Assembly: GCA_025526995.1 (NCBI GenBank)
Contig: JAHLKG010000059.1
Coordinates: 1 to 10,455, forward strand
From: Powellomyces hirtus
Lineage: Eukaryota > Chytridiomycota > Chytridiomycetes > Spizellomycetales > Powellomycetaceae
Length of the DNA: 10,455 bases
Direction: 5' to 3'
Shown: piece after piece, positions 1-7,058 of the stretch
How the letters are laid out: the number at the start of each line of letters is the position of its first letter
How positions within the stretch are numbered: position 1 is the first letter of the stretch
Program-made: the position numbers and the translations under genes
The notes under the pieces: model-generated
Database searches by the model: none
What the model was told of the DNA's origin: nothing
Seen by the model: only the letters and a program-made list of their open reading frames with translations

Positions 1-641
1 TCTATTTACAAAGTATGTAGCTTTAACGTGAAGTTAAGTATTTAAGTTATACCACCTTCAGCATTAGTGGTTAAATATTTCCAGTTTACGACTTTAAGGA
101 GTTACGAGCCAGGTAATTAGTGTGGTTGTTTTGCAAGGCTAATATTGAATGAATTCTTGTTTTACCTGTACAGTAAGAAGTTATCTTTTATTGAGGGTTG
201 GTTTTAGTTGAGCGAGCCAACTATGAGCGTATAATTAGAATTGAGTTTGGTGTTACGATTTACAAGATGATGATAGCTGCTTCCAATTTAGTCATGATTA
301 TTGATAGCTAGGGCATCCCTTCGTACTTGAATCAGTTCCTAGGATTCTTCTCTTAACTTCCTATATAGTTAGTTTAGTATTTATTATTATAACTTATTAA
401 ATTTCCTACCTTCTCTGTGGATGGCTGCATTCTTCTTCCTTCCCTTACAGTTCTTCAAGCCATGTTAAATGCTGCTGGTTGGTTCTCCGTCTACACTGTG
501 TTATGATCATGATGGATCTGCTTCTTATTAAATTGAACTAGGGCTTCACTTACTCTCATCCCCCCTTGTAGGGTCAACCTACGGCCCGTAGGGGGCCTGG
601 GGTCACTAGCACCACGGGGGGGAGGTAGGGTAAGACACAAT

Positions 642-691
642 CCTTCCTGATTGATAATGGTTCATTACAGATGGATGAAATACCAGGAAGG
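642..691 (+). repeat. double-hairpin element, copy 1
   Basis: A 50-nt element bounded by inverted 7-mers CCTTCCT (642-648) and AGGAAGG (685-691). Inside are ATAATGGT and a second small stem TTCAT/ATGAA. Its 3' 21 bases match copies 2 (6010-6030) and 3 (7002-7022) at 19 of 21 positions, and its 5' arm matches copy 3. The ATAA loop is present but flanked mainly by G-U pairs, so that arm is weak. It resembles in style the mobile double-hairpin elements described in Allomyces mitochondrial DNA; identity with that family is not claimed. Confidence 0.6.
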
Positions 692-841
692 GACGACAAG
701 GATAATCCTCGGGTTGCTACACCCAGGTGGTGAGACTCCTCCTAAAATCAGTAGCAAGTTATGCCTCGAGTGGTGTATAACTACTCATTAGCCTCATGAG
801 CCTCTATTGTGAGGCCTCCCTGGGCCCGTGGCCCCTTAGGG

Positions 842-859
842 TGTCGGCAAAAGCCGACA
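842..859 (+). other. GC-rich hairpin in the nad6 leader
   Basis: TGTCGGC (842-848), loop AAAA, GCCGACA (853-859) form a perfect 7-bp stem with a tetraloop. Flanking TAGGG and CCCTA can extend it after a GGG bulge. It ends 80 bases before the nad6 start, so it may be part of the leader or a processing point. Confidence 0.55.
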
Positions 860-939
860 GGGCCCTAGGCTTAACCGATAAGGGGGGCGTATTTTTTTTG
901 TGTGTTGATTTTAGATGGGTAGGAATTTCATTTCAAATC

Positions 940-1131
940 ATGTCATCAAGCATTTTATGTTTTTATGTTATTGGTGTAGTTGGTTTATTTTCAGCATAGG
1001 TTGTTGCCTCTTCATTAAATCCTATACATAGAATAGCATTTTAGATCTAGGTGTTTATAAGTGGTTCATTTTTAATGATAATATTAGATTTTTATTTTTT
1101 AGGTTTAACTTATATTATTGTTTATGTGGGT
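940..1131 (+). CDS. nad6: NADH dehydrogenase subunit 6, exon 1
   Basis: Encodes residues 1-64 of Nad6, a membrane subunit of respiratory complex I in the inner mitochondrial membrane. The start is the ATG at 940: from here the protein reads as a normal Nad6 N-terminus (first membrane segment ILCFYVIGVVGLFSAL, then NPIHRIAFLILVFISGSFL), whereas upstream codons in the same frame show no homology. Three TAG codons (997, 1042, 1048) sit at hydrophobic positions and are read as Leu. The exon ends with the conserved LTYIIVYVG, codon GGT, final T at 1131, leaving the intron in phase 0. The frame runs on into the intron ORF without a stop. A start upstream of 940 is less likely because the peptide there crosses the GC-rich hairpin. 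Confidence 0.9.
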
Positions 1132-1809
1132 GATCTGGATTGCCCCACATGGTATTGTAGTCTTATTCCCTTCAGTGCACCTAAAACAAGAGTAAGCAAA
1201 AGAATAGGTCCTCATAATATAGATATTTTATCAATTATATTTGGTTCAATGTTAGGAGATAGTTGGGGTGGGCGCAGTAGCGCTAGTACATATTTTGTGC
1301 TTCAACAAGAAGATAGTAACGTTGGTTATTTGATGTGGTTCCATAAATAGTTAGTATCTTAGGGTTATAGTGCTCCAGGTAGACCTAAAATGGAGAAAAG
1401 AGTAGGAAAAGGAGGTAGAATTCGTTTTTATTATCGTGTTCGTACTTTATGTTTTTCAAGCTTCAATTGGATTCATCTATTATTTTATCCTAATGGTGTA
1501 AAAGTAGTTCCTGCAAACATTGCGGAATATTTAACACCTCTCGCTTTAGCTATATGGATAATGGATGATGGTCTTCGTATATCTTCAGGGTTAAGTATAG
1601 CTACTCATGGGTTTAGTAAAGCGGATGTGGAAATTTTAAGTAAAGTGCTTTGGGTTAAATATGGGCTTAAAACTACATTACATCGATTTAAACCAGACTT
1701 GGATCAATATACTTTATATATTAGCGCTAGATCTATGCCTTTATTAGTTACTACCATTCGCCCACACCTGCATCCTTCTATGTATTATAAATAGGGCAGA
1801 TATCTTTAA
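1132..1809 (+). CDS. LAGLIDADG homing endonuclease, in-frame with nad6 exon 1
   Basis: A 225-residue frame, open only if TAG is Leu (TAGs at 1348, 1360, 1792), ending at TAA 1807-1809. It has two LAGLIDADG-type helices: LSIIFGSMLGD at about residues 33-43 and LALAIWIMDDG at about 137-147, spaced as in a two-motif monomeric enzyme. The acidic residues D43 and D145/D146 expected for metal binding are present. The style fits the LAGLIDADG_2 group. Such proteins cut an intronless target and spread the intron, and some also act as maturases. No plausible free-standing start precedes motif 1, so it is most likely made as a fusion with the 64-residue Nad6 N-terminus and then trimmed. It shows no frameshift and may be active. 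Confidence 0.85.
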
Positions 1810-2173
1810 TTGTTTAGGTTAGCCAATCCGTAGGGCATTAGAGTACCTTACCATAGTCTAGGTGATTTAAATGTGCAACTAGTATTGGGAAACATTTTAG
1901 AATTGATCATCTAGGCGATACAAGTGTTAACGGTCAACAATATTTAGATTTAGACCGTCGGTGGAGTACTTCATCGCTACAGACTGGTTCACTTGTGGGT
2001 GGCTGAAATGCTGCTTAATGTACAGTCGGAACTCCAAATGGTTACTACAATAACTATTTCCAAGGACTTTCGTAAATTATGCTAAGGAGACCCCAAAAGG
2101 GTTTGCGGAATAATTAAAGTTACAGCCAAATGTTTAGAATTTAGATTCTTTTATTATAACTTTGGGGAGTTTG
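1132..2173 (+). mobile_element. group I intron in nad6, with LAGLIDADG ORF
   Basis: Borders follow from protein continuity: joining YVG at 1131 to AIMILFLFVIMM at 2174 restores the standard Nad6 core without gap or surplus. The 5' exon ends in T and the intron in G, as group I introns do. Exon bases 1124-1130 pair with 1144-1150 as P1 (7 bp), with U1131 facing G1142 past a bulged C. A core in the correct order is visible: P3 ACAAGTG (1920-1926) with CACTTGT (1990-1996), P7 GACTG (1982-1986) with CAGTC (2023-2027), P8 GTGGC (1999-2003) with GCTGC (2010-2014), and a stem 1930-1935/1953-1958 in the P4-P6 region. The endonuclease ORF lies between P1 and P3. The subgroup was not determined. Confidence 0.85.
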
Positions 2174-2779
2174 GCAATTATGATTTTATTCTTATTTGTT
2201 ATTATGATGGTACAAATTCATCTAATGCCAGTTACAACATCAATTGCTCCCCGCATTTTTGATGGAGATACATCTGCTCGTCCTTCAGATTTAGCTTTAA
2301 CTTGTGGACTTAATCAATTTGCAGGTGTGGATCACCGATCCTTACCAACCGCTCTTGGAGCGATTGGTTCTCCACTTAACCGTAGTGGTGCATCTACAGG
2401 TTAGTCACCAAGTATGTTAAGTTTAGGTGCTACCTCCAGCCATGACCCTGTAGGGGATCATACAACTCCACGTTCATTGATTATTAGTTCCCGTAAAGGT
2501 GTGCATACTCCCTTTTTATCTTTTTAGATACTATAGATGCCTTTATAGTCTTAGTATTTATATACCTTAATTAATCCACGTACCATTGGATATGGTGGAG
2601 GGAATATGATTGTTAATTATTTTTTCCCATCTTGGTTTATTGAATTTAAAACAATGACGGATCTTGAAACTCTAGCCAATATTCTCTATTAGGGTTATCC
2701 TTCTGCTTTAATTTTAATTGGTGTAGCTTTATGGGCTGTTCTAATTGGTATTATTAAAGTTACAGCTTCTAAAGTTTGA
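2174..2779 (+). CDS. nad6: NADH dehydrogenase subunit 6, exon 2
   Basis: Encodes residues 65-265 of Nad6, ending at TGA 2777-2779 followed directly by TAA. It opens with the highly conserved AIMILFLFVIMM (third membrane segment). Next comes a long polar stretch, about residues 83-178, rich in Ser, Thr, Gly and Pro, then two hydrophobic segments (LILLMPLLSLYLYTLI and YPSALILIGVALWAVLIGII). The last gives the normal Nad6 C-terminal helix, after the FIEFKTMTDLETLANILY linker. Six TAG codons (2402, 2525, 2534, 2546, 2552, 2690) are read as Leu, four of them clustered inside one membrane segment. At 265 residues the protein is longer than many fungal Nad6, and the polar insertion accounts for the excess. 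No frameshift is seen. Confidence 0.92.
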
Positions 2780-2975
2780 TAACTTTCTGATGGGTACGCC
2801 TTAAGCCTCGCAAGCGACCCGGCCCTCGGGCTCGGTGGACCCGGTAAAAGCGTCTGACGACATGGCGTCTACCCAAGAGGGCGCGTGGATCTCATATTGC
2901 ATATGATGATGGAAAAGGTTTGTATGGTAGGATTTTATGGTATGGTTATGATGGATAGGTAATCAATTCAAGAAA
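2780..2975 (+). other. nad6-nad4L spacer with GC-rich structured domain
   Basis: TGGGTA+CGCC (2791-2800) pairs with GGCG (2864-2867) and TACCCA (2870-2875), giving a 10-bp stem with a TC bulge that closes an 85-nt GC-rich domain. Inside, CCG-GCCC (2819-2825) pairs with GGGC-T-CGG (2828-2835). It is tRNA-sized but has no T-loop or anticodon arm. The position right after the nad6 stop suggests a transcript-processing or 3'-end signal. Bases 2880-2975 are AT-rich and lead to nad4L. Confidence 0.5.
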
Positions 2976-3257
2976 ATGAATGGTTTTGGTTCAAACTTAG
3001 CTCTTGCTTTATACCTTATTGGTATTATTGCTTTTTTATTTAATGGTGGTCAAAATTTAATAATGTTAGTAATATCTTAGGAATTATTATTACTATCTGT
3101 TGGTATTCTATTAGTCAACCTTTCTTATAACTTCGACGATCTGGTTGGCTCTAATCTTACTCTTTTAATTCTACCTCTGGCCGGCGCCGAGTCTGCTGTA
3201 GCATTAGCCTTACTTGTTGCCTTTTATCCTCTAAGAGGTTCTATTTAGCTTTCTTGA
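2976..3257 (+). CDS. nad4L: NADH dehydrogenase subunit 4L
   Basis: A 93-residue protein, normal length for Nad4L, the NuoK-type proton-channel subunit of complex I. It has three membrane segments (about 8-22, 28-47, 61-83). The conserved glutamates are visible at E36 (in ISLELLLLS) and E72 (in LAGAESAVALALLVAF), the same numbers as the essential pair in bacterial NuoK. The YNFDD loop and the C-terminal LRGSI are typical. The start is ATG 2976; an in-frame TAA lies just upstream. TAG codons at 3078 (residue 35, directly before E36) and 3246 (residue 91) are read as Leu. The stop is TGA 3255-3257. In many fungi nad5 follows and overlaps nad4L; here it does not. Confidence 0.95.
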
Positions 3258-3271
3258 CTTCCGGTCATTCT

Positions 3272-3315
3272 TCATGGCCCACAGGGAGATGGGGCTATGC
3301 CCATCTATCCATGAG
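3272..3315 (+). other. nested hairpin just after nad4L
   Basis: TCATGG (3272-3277) pairs with CCATGA (3309-3314). Within it AGATGGG[G]C (3287-3295) pairs with GCCCATCT (3299-3306), leaving a TAT loop. The structure starts 15 bases after the nad4L stop, where an mRNA 3'-end or processing signal would sit. Function is inferred from position only. Confidence 0.5.
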
Positions 3316-3835
3316 AGCGGGTACGATCACGGCTCCATCCACAGGTATACATCACCTTCGATGATTGAGAGGGATATATACTTGGATTCGAGCAAGGTTG
3401 GAAGACCCTCGCCCTTTATCCCTGATTATGTTTGCTTTTTGAAGTAGGTTGACCCCCCTTAGGGATGTAGACCAAGGTATTGGATTACCAGTATTGCTTA
3501 TTTTTATTACTTTACAGCTATTGATTATCTAGTCTATCTTATTGGATATTAACTATATCTTGATAGACCTGGGTCCCTTGGTATTGTTCATTATATTTAC
3601 TGTCATTCACTAAATTTACTGTTATTATAATTCCAATTATTTACATTATCTTGAATTATAGTATTTTAGATTTAGAATTAAAGTTGATTCAAAGACGGAC
3701 CACCGTCTGATCATGTAAATACAGGCCGGCAGGCTGGTGAACTGATCACCCTAAAGGTAACTACCCATTAATAAAAGTAATAGTGGGTATTGTAGCTGAT
3801 AAAGGATGCAAAGATAAAAATAGGAAATGGAGGTA

Positions 3836-3919
3836 ATACTCATAATAGTAGCAACTAAAGCATCATTATACCATAGAGAGCTGCACCTAAAGATACCAGA
3901 GGTAGTTATTGTATCAGCT
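3836..3919 (+). repeat. diverged dispersed repeat, copy A
   Basis: Bases 3885-3919 match 8742-8775 at about 31 of 35 aligned positions with one gap. Weaker similarity extends left through the CATAATAGTA/CACTAATAGTA region. No shared reading frame survives, so it looks like an old duplicated non-coding or decayed segment. Confidence 0.45.
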
Positions 3920-5061
3920 GTACCTAGTGCGTCCTTATCTAAGGTGTTACACCTTATCATGATTCGTAGGGTATACGCTCCCCTACCAGGCACCAGACCA
4001 ATAATAGATAAGGCTCATATCCTTTCGCCCTCGGCGTCCTTATCAGGTATGTTCCACACCTTCATGTTCCAGGATACATCGGTCTTAACGACCTCGCCTC
4101 CAGGTCCCACCGGACCATGGTGTTACCCTGGATATTATTGATCACCCATTCCCAAATAGATATGGCGTTACACTACATTCCACAGAGCGGTCTTATCAGT
4201 CGTTCCTCCTTCTTGCCTCCTCTCTACGATCGAAGTCACCAGACCAAATAAACGAATATAAAGGATTTAATGATGATCATGAATAAATGACAATGGAAGT
4301 ATTTTAATAATTATCTACACACCTACACTTTTTTGAGGTTGAAGGGGGGGGGTTACCCATCATAGGGGCGATTGATTCTAGACAGCATGATAAACAACAA
4401 CAATAGGAGGATGGTATGAGTAGTATATGTTATAGTTAAAATGATGTAGTCCAGTACAACGGTTAGGATTATAAAAACACAATCATAAGGAACCAATAAA
4501 GTATAACTCGTGTAACAGGAAAGAACACCAGTGTTTTAAGTAGTAAATCTTTAAGATAAGACTAGTAGGTAGTTAGTTCAGTTAATCTAATGGTGTCCCA
4601 ATAATACCATCCTAAGTAAGTGAAAGAATTCGAGGGAATATAAGCAATAGAGAAACTGTTGATTAAAATACTTTAGCAGCCAATATGAGTAATATCATTA
4701 AGGGCAAGGAACCCATAAAGTGTAATAGTAGTTGTACCTATCTAATTAAATAATCAAACTAAATTAAAGAGTCAGAATGAATCAGAGTCTAACTGAATCC
4801 AACGAAGTAACCATGAAGATAACATTCTACGTGAATATCACCCCCTTGGGTAACTGGGTTTATAATGTATTAGTTTTTATTTAAATCATGTGAATAAATG
4901 TCATTGGCTCAAATTTAAAGGACTAGTGGGGGGGTATAGTATACCCTATGGCATGTGGCATACAATATGATATGCTATGGGTGATGGTAAAACAGTAGCT
5001 TAAGATAAAATTGGTTATGAGCTAGGTCAAATAATTTATGCTATAGGTTCATTAGCTGGTA

Positions 5062-5077
5062 ATCACCCAAGGGTGAT
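5062..5077 (+). repeat. ATCACC/GGTGAT hairpin
   Basis: ATCACC-CAAG-GGTGAT, a perfect stem (7 bp if the loop shrinks to AA). Relatives occur at 3735-3749, 6562-6575 and 9262-9290. The arms keep the same core while the loop differs in size and sequence. Confidence 0.5.
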
Positions 5078-5270
5078 GATTAGTAGACTTCTAAACCCCT
5101 GGTACTATCTTATCTATATAGGATCTCATTGTGATAGCTAAAGTGGTATAACACGGATACCCTATAATACGGTAGAGTCGGATGAGTATTTATGAAAAGG
5201 AAGGATCGTAGATCATCGACATCATGATCATCATCATAAACAAAGATAATCGTATAAGAAGATATAAGTG

Positions 5271-5342
5271 TTAGGCGTAGTTCAATGGTTAGAATTCTGG
5301 TTTTGGGAATCAGCGATATAGGTTCGATTCCTATCGCCCTGA
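5271..5342 (+). tRNA. trnP: tRNA-Pro (anticodon UGG)
   Basis: A full cloverleaf of 72 nt. D stem GTTC/GAAT, anticodon stem CTGGT/ATCAG around loop TTTGGGA (anticodon TGG), T arm ATAGG-TTCGATT-CCTAT, discriminator A5342. Acceptor pairs 4-7 (5274-5277 with 5335-5338) are perfect. Pairs 1-3 are U5271-G5341 (wobble), U5272 x U5340 and A5273 x C5339. Mismatches limited to positions 2 and 3 match the 5' editing known in Spizellomyces mitochondria, which would replace U2 by A and A3 by G using the 3' strand as template. tRNA-Gln follows 263 bases downstream. Confidence 0.93.
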
Positions 5343-5443
5343 TTGACTCCTTATACAACCATCGGGTTGGTTAGGTGGATTAGAGTGTATCTCTTGACCC
5401 CTGCTTATCGTTCATCGAGTGATCGTGCTCTAGTCCTACGGAT

Positions 5444-5574
5444 CGGAGGATGGCTCCGCTAGACAAGTACGACAAGTCATCCTTGTCGGTCCAGGCGGGC
5501 TTGCCTGACTCGGGTAGCGTCAACCCGAGGATGTATATTATGATCAATCACCGAACCTTGGAAGCCCACCAAGG
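5444..5574 (+). other. array of five hairpins before tRNA-Gln
   Basis: Five separate perfect stems lie in about 130 bases: CGGAG/CTCCG (5444-5458), CGACAAG/CTTGTCG (5470-5488), CAGGC/GCCTG (5492-5507), CTCGGGT/ACCCGAG (5509-5529) and CCTTGG/CCAAGG (5556-5574). Loops are 5 to 7 bases. Arm sequences are unrelated, so this is not a tandem repeat. It may be a structured RNA or an insertion hot spot for GC hairpins. Confidence 0.55.
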
Positions 5575-5605
5575 ATGCGAGCGAAGTTTGCATACCAGGG
5601 TCATG

Positions 5606-5678
5606 AAAGGTGTAGCCAAATTGGTAAGGCAATGGTTTTTGGTGCCATGATTTGTAGGTTCGAGTCCTGCCACCCCTA
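5606..5678 (+). tRNA. trnQ: tRNA-Gln (anticodon UUG)
   Basis: 73 nt. D stem GCC(A)/(A)GGC, anticodon stem ATGGT/GCCAT around TTTTGGT (anticodon TTG), five-base variable loop, T arm GTAGG-TTCGAGT-CCTGC, discriminator A5678. Acceptor pairs 4-7 are sound and A5606-T5677 pairs, but A5607 x C5676 and A5608 x C5675 are mismatched. A-to-G replacement at positions 2 and 3 would repair both, as in the 5' editing of chytrid mitochondrial tRNAs. Confidence 0.93.
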
Positions 5679-5979
5679 GTGAGGCCGCACCGTAAGGGGG
5701 GGGGGCGCTTAGCATATGGGATAGATTGAATCAGCTCTAGCTGATTAGGGCCCCCGGCACTATACAATAATATCCAAAGTTAGTTGAATCGTACTACAGG
5801 TAGGAGGGGGGGGGGTATCAAATATCCCGACAGGGTGTTAAGTAAATGAAATACAGCTTCATGATCTTGGCTTATGATAATCAGTTACTCTCTATTAGGA
5901 TGATTATGTCTTTTACGTTTCATGTGCTATTCACCCCCGACCTCAGGTGGACCTTCGGCTATTATTATTATAAGGGATA

Positions 5980-6030
5980 TCCCTGGACATCCATAAGGAT
6001 ATAACACAAATGGATGAAAAACGAGGAAGG
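5980..6030 (+). repeat. double-hairpin element, copy 2
   Basis: Shares its last 21 bases (6010-6030) exactly with copy 3 and at 19 of 21 with copy 1. The 5' arm has diverged: ATCC-ATAA-GGAT (5990-6001) keeps the ATAA loop found in copy 3 with a different but still complementary stem. CATCCAT and ATGGATG offer an alternative 7-bp stem. The left border is uncertain. Confidence 0.5.
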
Positions 6031-6229
6031 TGAACGAGTTGCATTATTTCTATTTCTTTTTCATGTTATTTACCTTTCTATTGAATCTTTTATTAAATTA
6101 TTTACTCTTAATTTTGCCATGGTTACCAAATTTACTTTCTTTCTTGTTGATCTAACTGTAAGTTGGAGTGCTATGGAATACTCAACTATTAGTATTATTA
6201 TCTATATTTAGTTGGTAATATTCTATTAA
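6014..6229 (+). CDS. small hydrophobic ORF of unknown function
   Basis: 71 codons from ATG 6014 to TAA 6227-6229, reading one TAG (6209) as Leu. The product is hydrophobic with two likely membrane segments (about 10-22 and 56-70) and uses TTT, TTA, ATT and CTT like the real genes. The first residues are encoded by double-hairpin copy 2. The same frame continues past the TAA to 6457 with only a TAA pair at 6359-6364, and a peptide in another frame runs from about 6424 to 6492. This could be a decayed gene, but AT-rich DNA read with two stops gives such frames by chance. I recognise no family. Confidence 0.2.
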
Positions 6230-6561
6230 TTATTATTATTATTCTTGATGAAGCATTAGTTCAACTTAATTCGAATTGATCTTCGACTTAATCGACCTAA
6301 TAGACCTAATCAACCTTTTAAGATTTAGCTCTAGGGTACTTATGCTTTAGGTGTTGGCTAATAAATACTAGTAACTTCCCTCTTGATGTTTGTCTATAGT
6401 TGTTTAGGCTTTGGTCTAATAATAATCATTTATCTGAGTCTTTGGATGCTGAACCTGTAACTTATTTAATGCAACAATAGCTTACGCAATAATCATAACG
6501 AGAGGGTAAAACTGGGTTAAGGTCTACTTAGTGGACCATAAAGGCTTCATGGTAGAGGGCA

Positions 6562-6575
6562 ATCACCAGAGTGAT
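6562..6575 (+). repeat. ATCAC/GTGAT hairpin
   Basis: ATCAC-CAGA-GTGAT, a 5-bp stem with a tetraloop, related to the hairpin at 5062-5077. Confidence 0.4.
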
Positions 6576-6971
6576 GACATTTCCTATTATCCTGATTCTT
6601 GAACCCGACTTCCGTCGGGGCTGACCGTTAAAATGTCGTAAAAAGTATGGCCGACCAAGAACTGGGTACCTCACGACCCAGGGGGAGGGGGCCCTCTATA
6701 CATTTAAACCATCTTACAACGGGCTTGCTGTATTATTAATGCCATTAACTTTGGTTCGCCCTTTGGGGAAGAGCCACCTTCTATTAAAGTACTGGTCTTA
6801 TTATGAACCCGTCTTATGACGGGCTATTACTTTATTCGGCCTTTAGGGGAGGGTCACACCGTATTAGTTGTTGGTTCTATTCTTGCTGTTAACTTTAAAT
6901 GGTGTTGATTCTTGGATGTCCCTACGGACGGTCGGTCGTTGGTCATTTTTGTTCTTTAGGTCCCCTCTCCC

Positions 6972-7022
6972 CCTTCCTATACCAATAATGGTATATTTCA
7001 CATGGATGAAAAACGAGGAAGG
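6972..7022 (+). repeat. double-hairpin element, copy 3
   Basis: The most complete copy, 51 nt: outer stem CCTTCCT (6972-6978) with AGGAAGG (7016-7022). First inner hairpin ATACCA-ATAA-TGGTAT (6979-6994), second TTTCA-CATGGA-TGAAA (6996-7011). The three stems make a cloverleaf-like junction. It lies 36 bases before tRNA-Asp. Confidence 0.65.
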
Positions 7023-7058
7023 AGATCCAGGGCCAAAGACCCTATCTTGAAAAAAAAA

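Larger units (their letters stand above)
1..939. other. spacer upstream of nad6, no identifiable gene
   Basis: I find no conserved protein, rRNA or tRNA here. The first 540 bases are AT-rich. One frame stays open from 46 to 234 when TAG is read as Leu, but its product is unrecognised and the length is expected by chance under a two-stop code. From about 560 the base composition shifts to GC-rich patches, with a G7 run at 616-622 and a G6 run at 882-887. It holds a double-hairpin repeat (642-691) and a stable hairpin (842-859). The last part probably includes the nad6 5' leader. The left edge could be the tail of a gene lying outside the window. Confidence 0.6.
3258..5270. other. 2 kb spacer, no identifiable gene
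   Basis: No conserved protein or RNA motif was found on either strand. Hydrophobic open stretches occur, for example + strand about 3479-3611 and - strand about 4868-4663 (68 codons with three TAGs), but they are broken by TAA/TGA and match nothing I know. It contains hairpins at 3693-3708 (AGACGG-ACCA-CCGTCT), 3735-3749, 4932-4946 (GGGTAT-AGT-ATACCC) and 5062-5077, and G runs at 4344-4352 (9) and 4928-4934 (7). It also holds a segment (3836-3919) diverged from one near 8698-8775. Confidence 0.6.
5679..7058. other. spacer between tRNA-Gln and tRNA-Asp
   Basis: Holds G10 runs at 5696-5705 and 5806-5815, hairpins at 5729-5746 (AATCAGC-TCTA-GCTGATT), 6604-6619 (CCCGAC-TTCC-GTCGGG), 6662-6681 (CTGGGT/ACCCAG) and 6808-6823 (CCCGTC-TTAT-GACGGG), ATT microsatellites near 5961-5972 and 6228-6242, two double-hairpin elements and one ORF of unknown worth. 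Bases 6718-6778 and 6818-6859 look like diverged copies sharing ACGGGCT and a CCTTTrGGG core. No conserved gene was recognised. Confidence 0.6.

Noticed and set aside
796..939. Extension of nad6 upstream to 796 in the same open frame
   Set aside because: The peptide from this stretch crosses the 842-859 hairpin and does not resemble any Nad6 N-terminus; homology begins at ATG 940.
2162..2173. Exon 2 starting at 2165 or 2168
   Set aside because: This would add two or three residues (G-S-L) between YVG and AIMILFLF; starting at 2174 restores the usual Nad6 spacing and leaves a terminal intron G at 2173.
2791..2875. A long-variable-arm tRNA (possibly Leu) between nad6 and nad4L
   Set aside because: The closing stem and length fit, but there is no T-loop sequence, D-loop GG or anticodon arm.
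2777..3257. UGA read as tryptophan
   Set aside because: TGA ends both nad6 and nad4L at the expected C-termini, all Trp codons seen in these genes are TGG, and no internal TGA occurs.
3751..4141. Overlapping frames on both strands (80 and 104 codons)
   Set aside because: Neither product has recognisable motifs or conserved mitochondrial protein features, and they overlap each other.
5110..5358. 82-codon frame on the minus strand
   Set aside because: It is antisense to tRNA-Pro, and its sequence simply reflects the tRNA complement.
5450..5767. Frames on both strands across the hairpin array and tRNA-Gln
   Set aside because: They run through the tRNA gene and the stem-loops and show no protein family signature.
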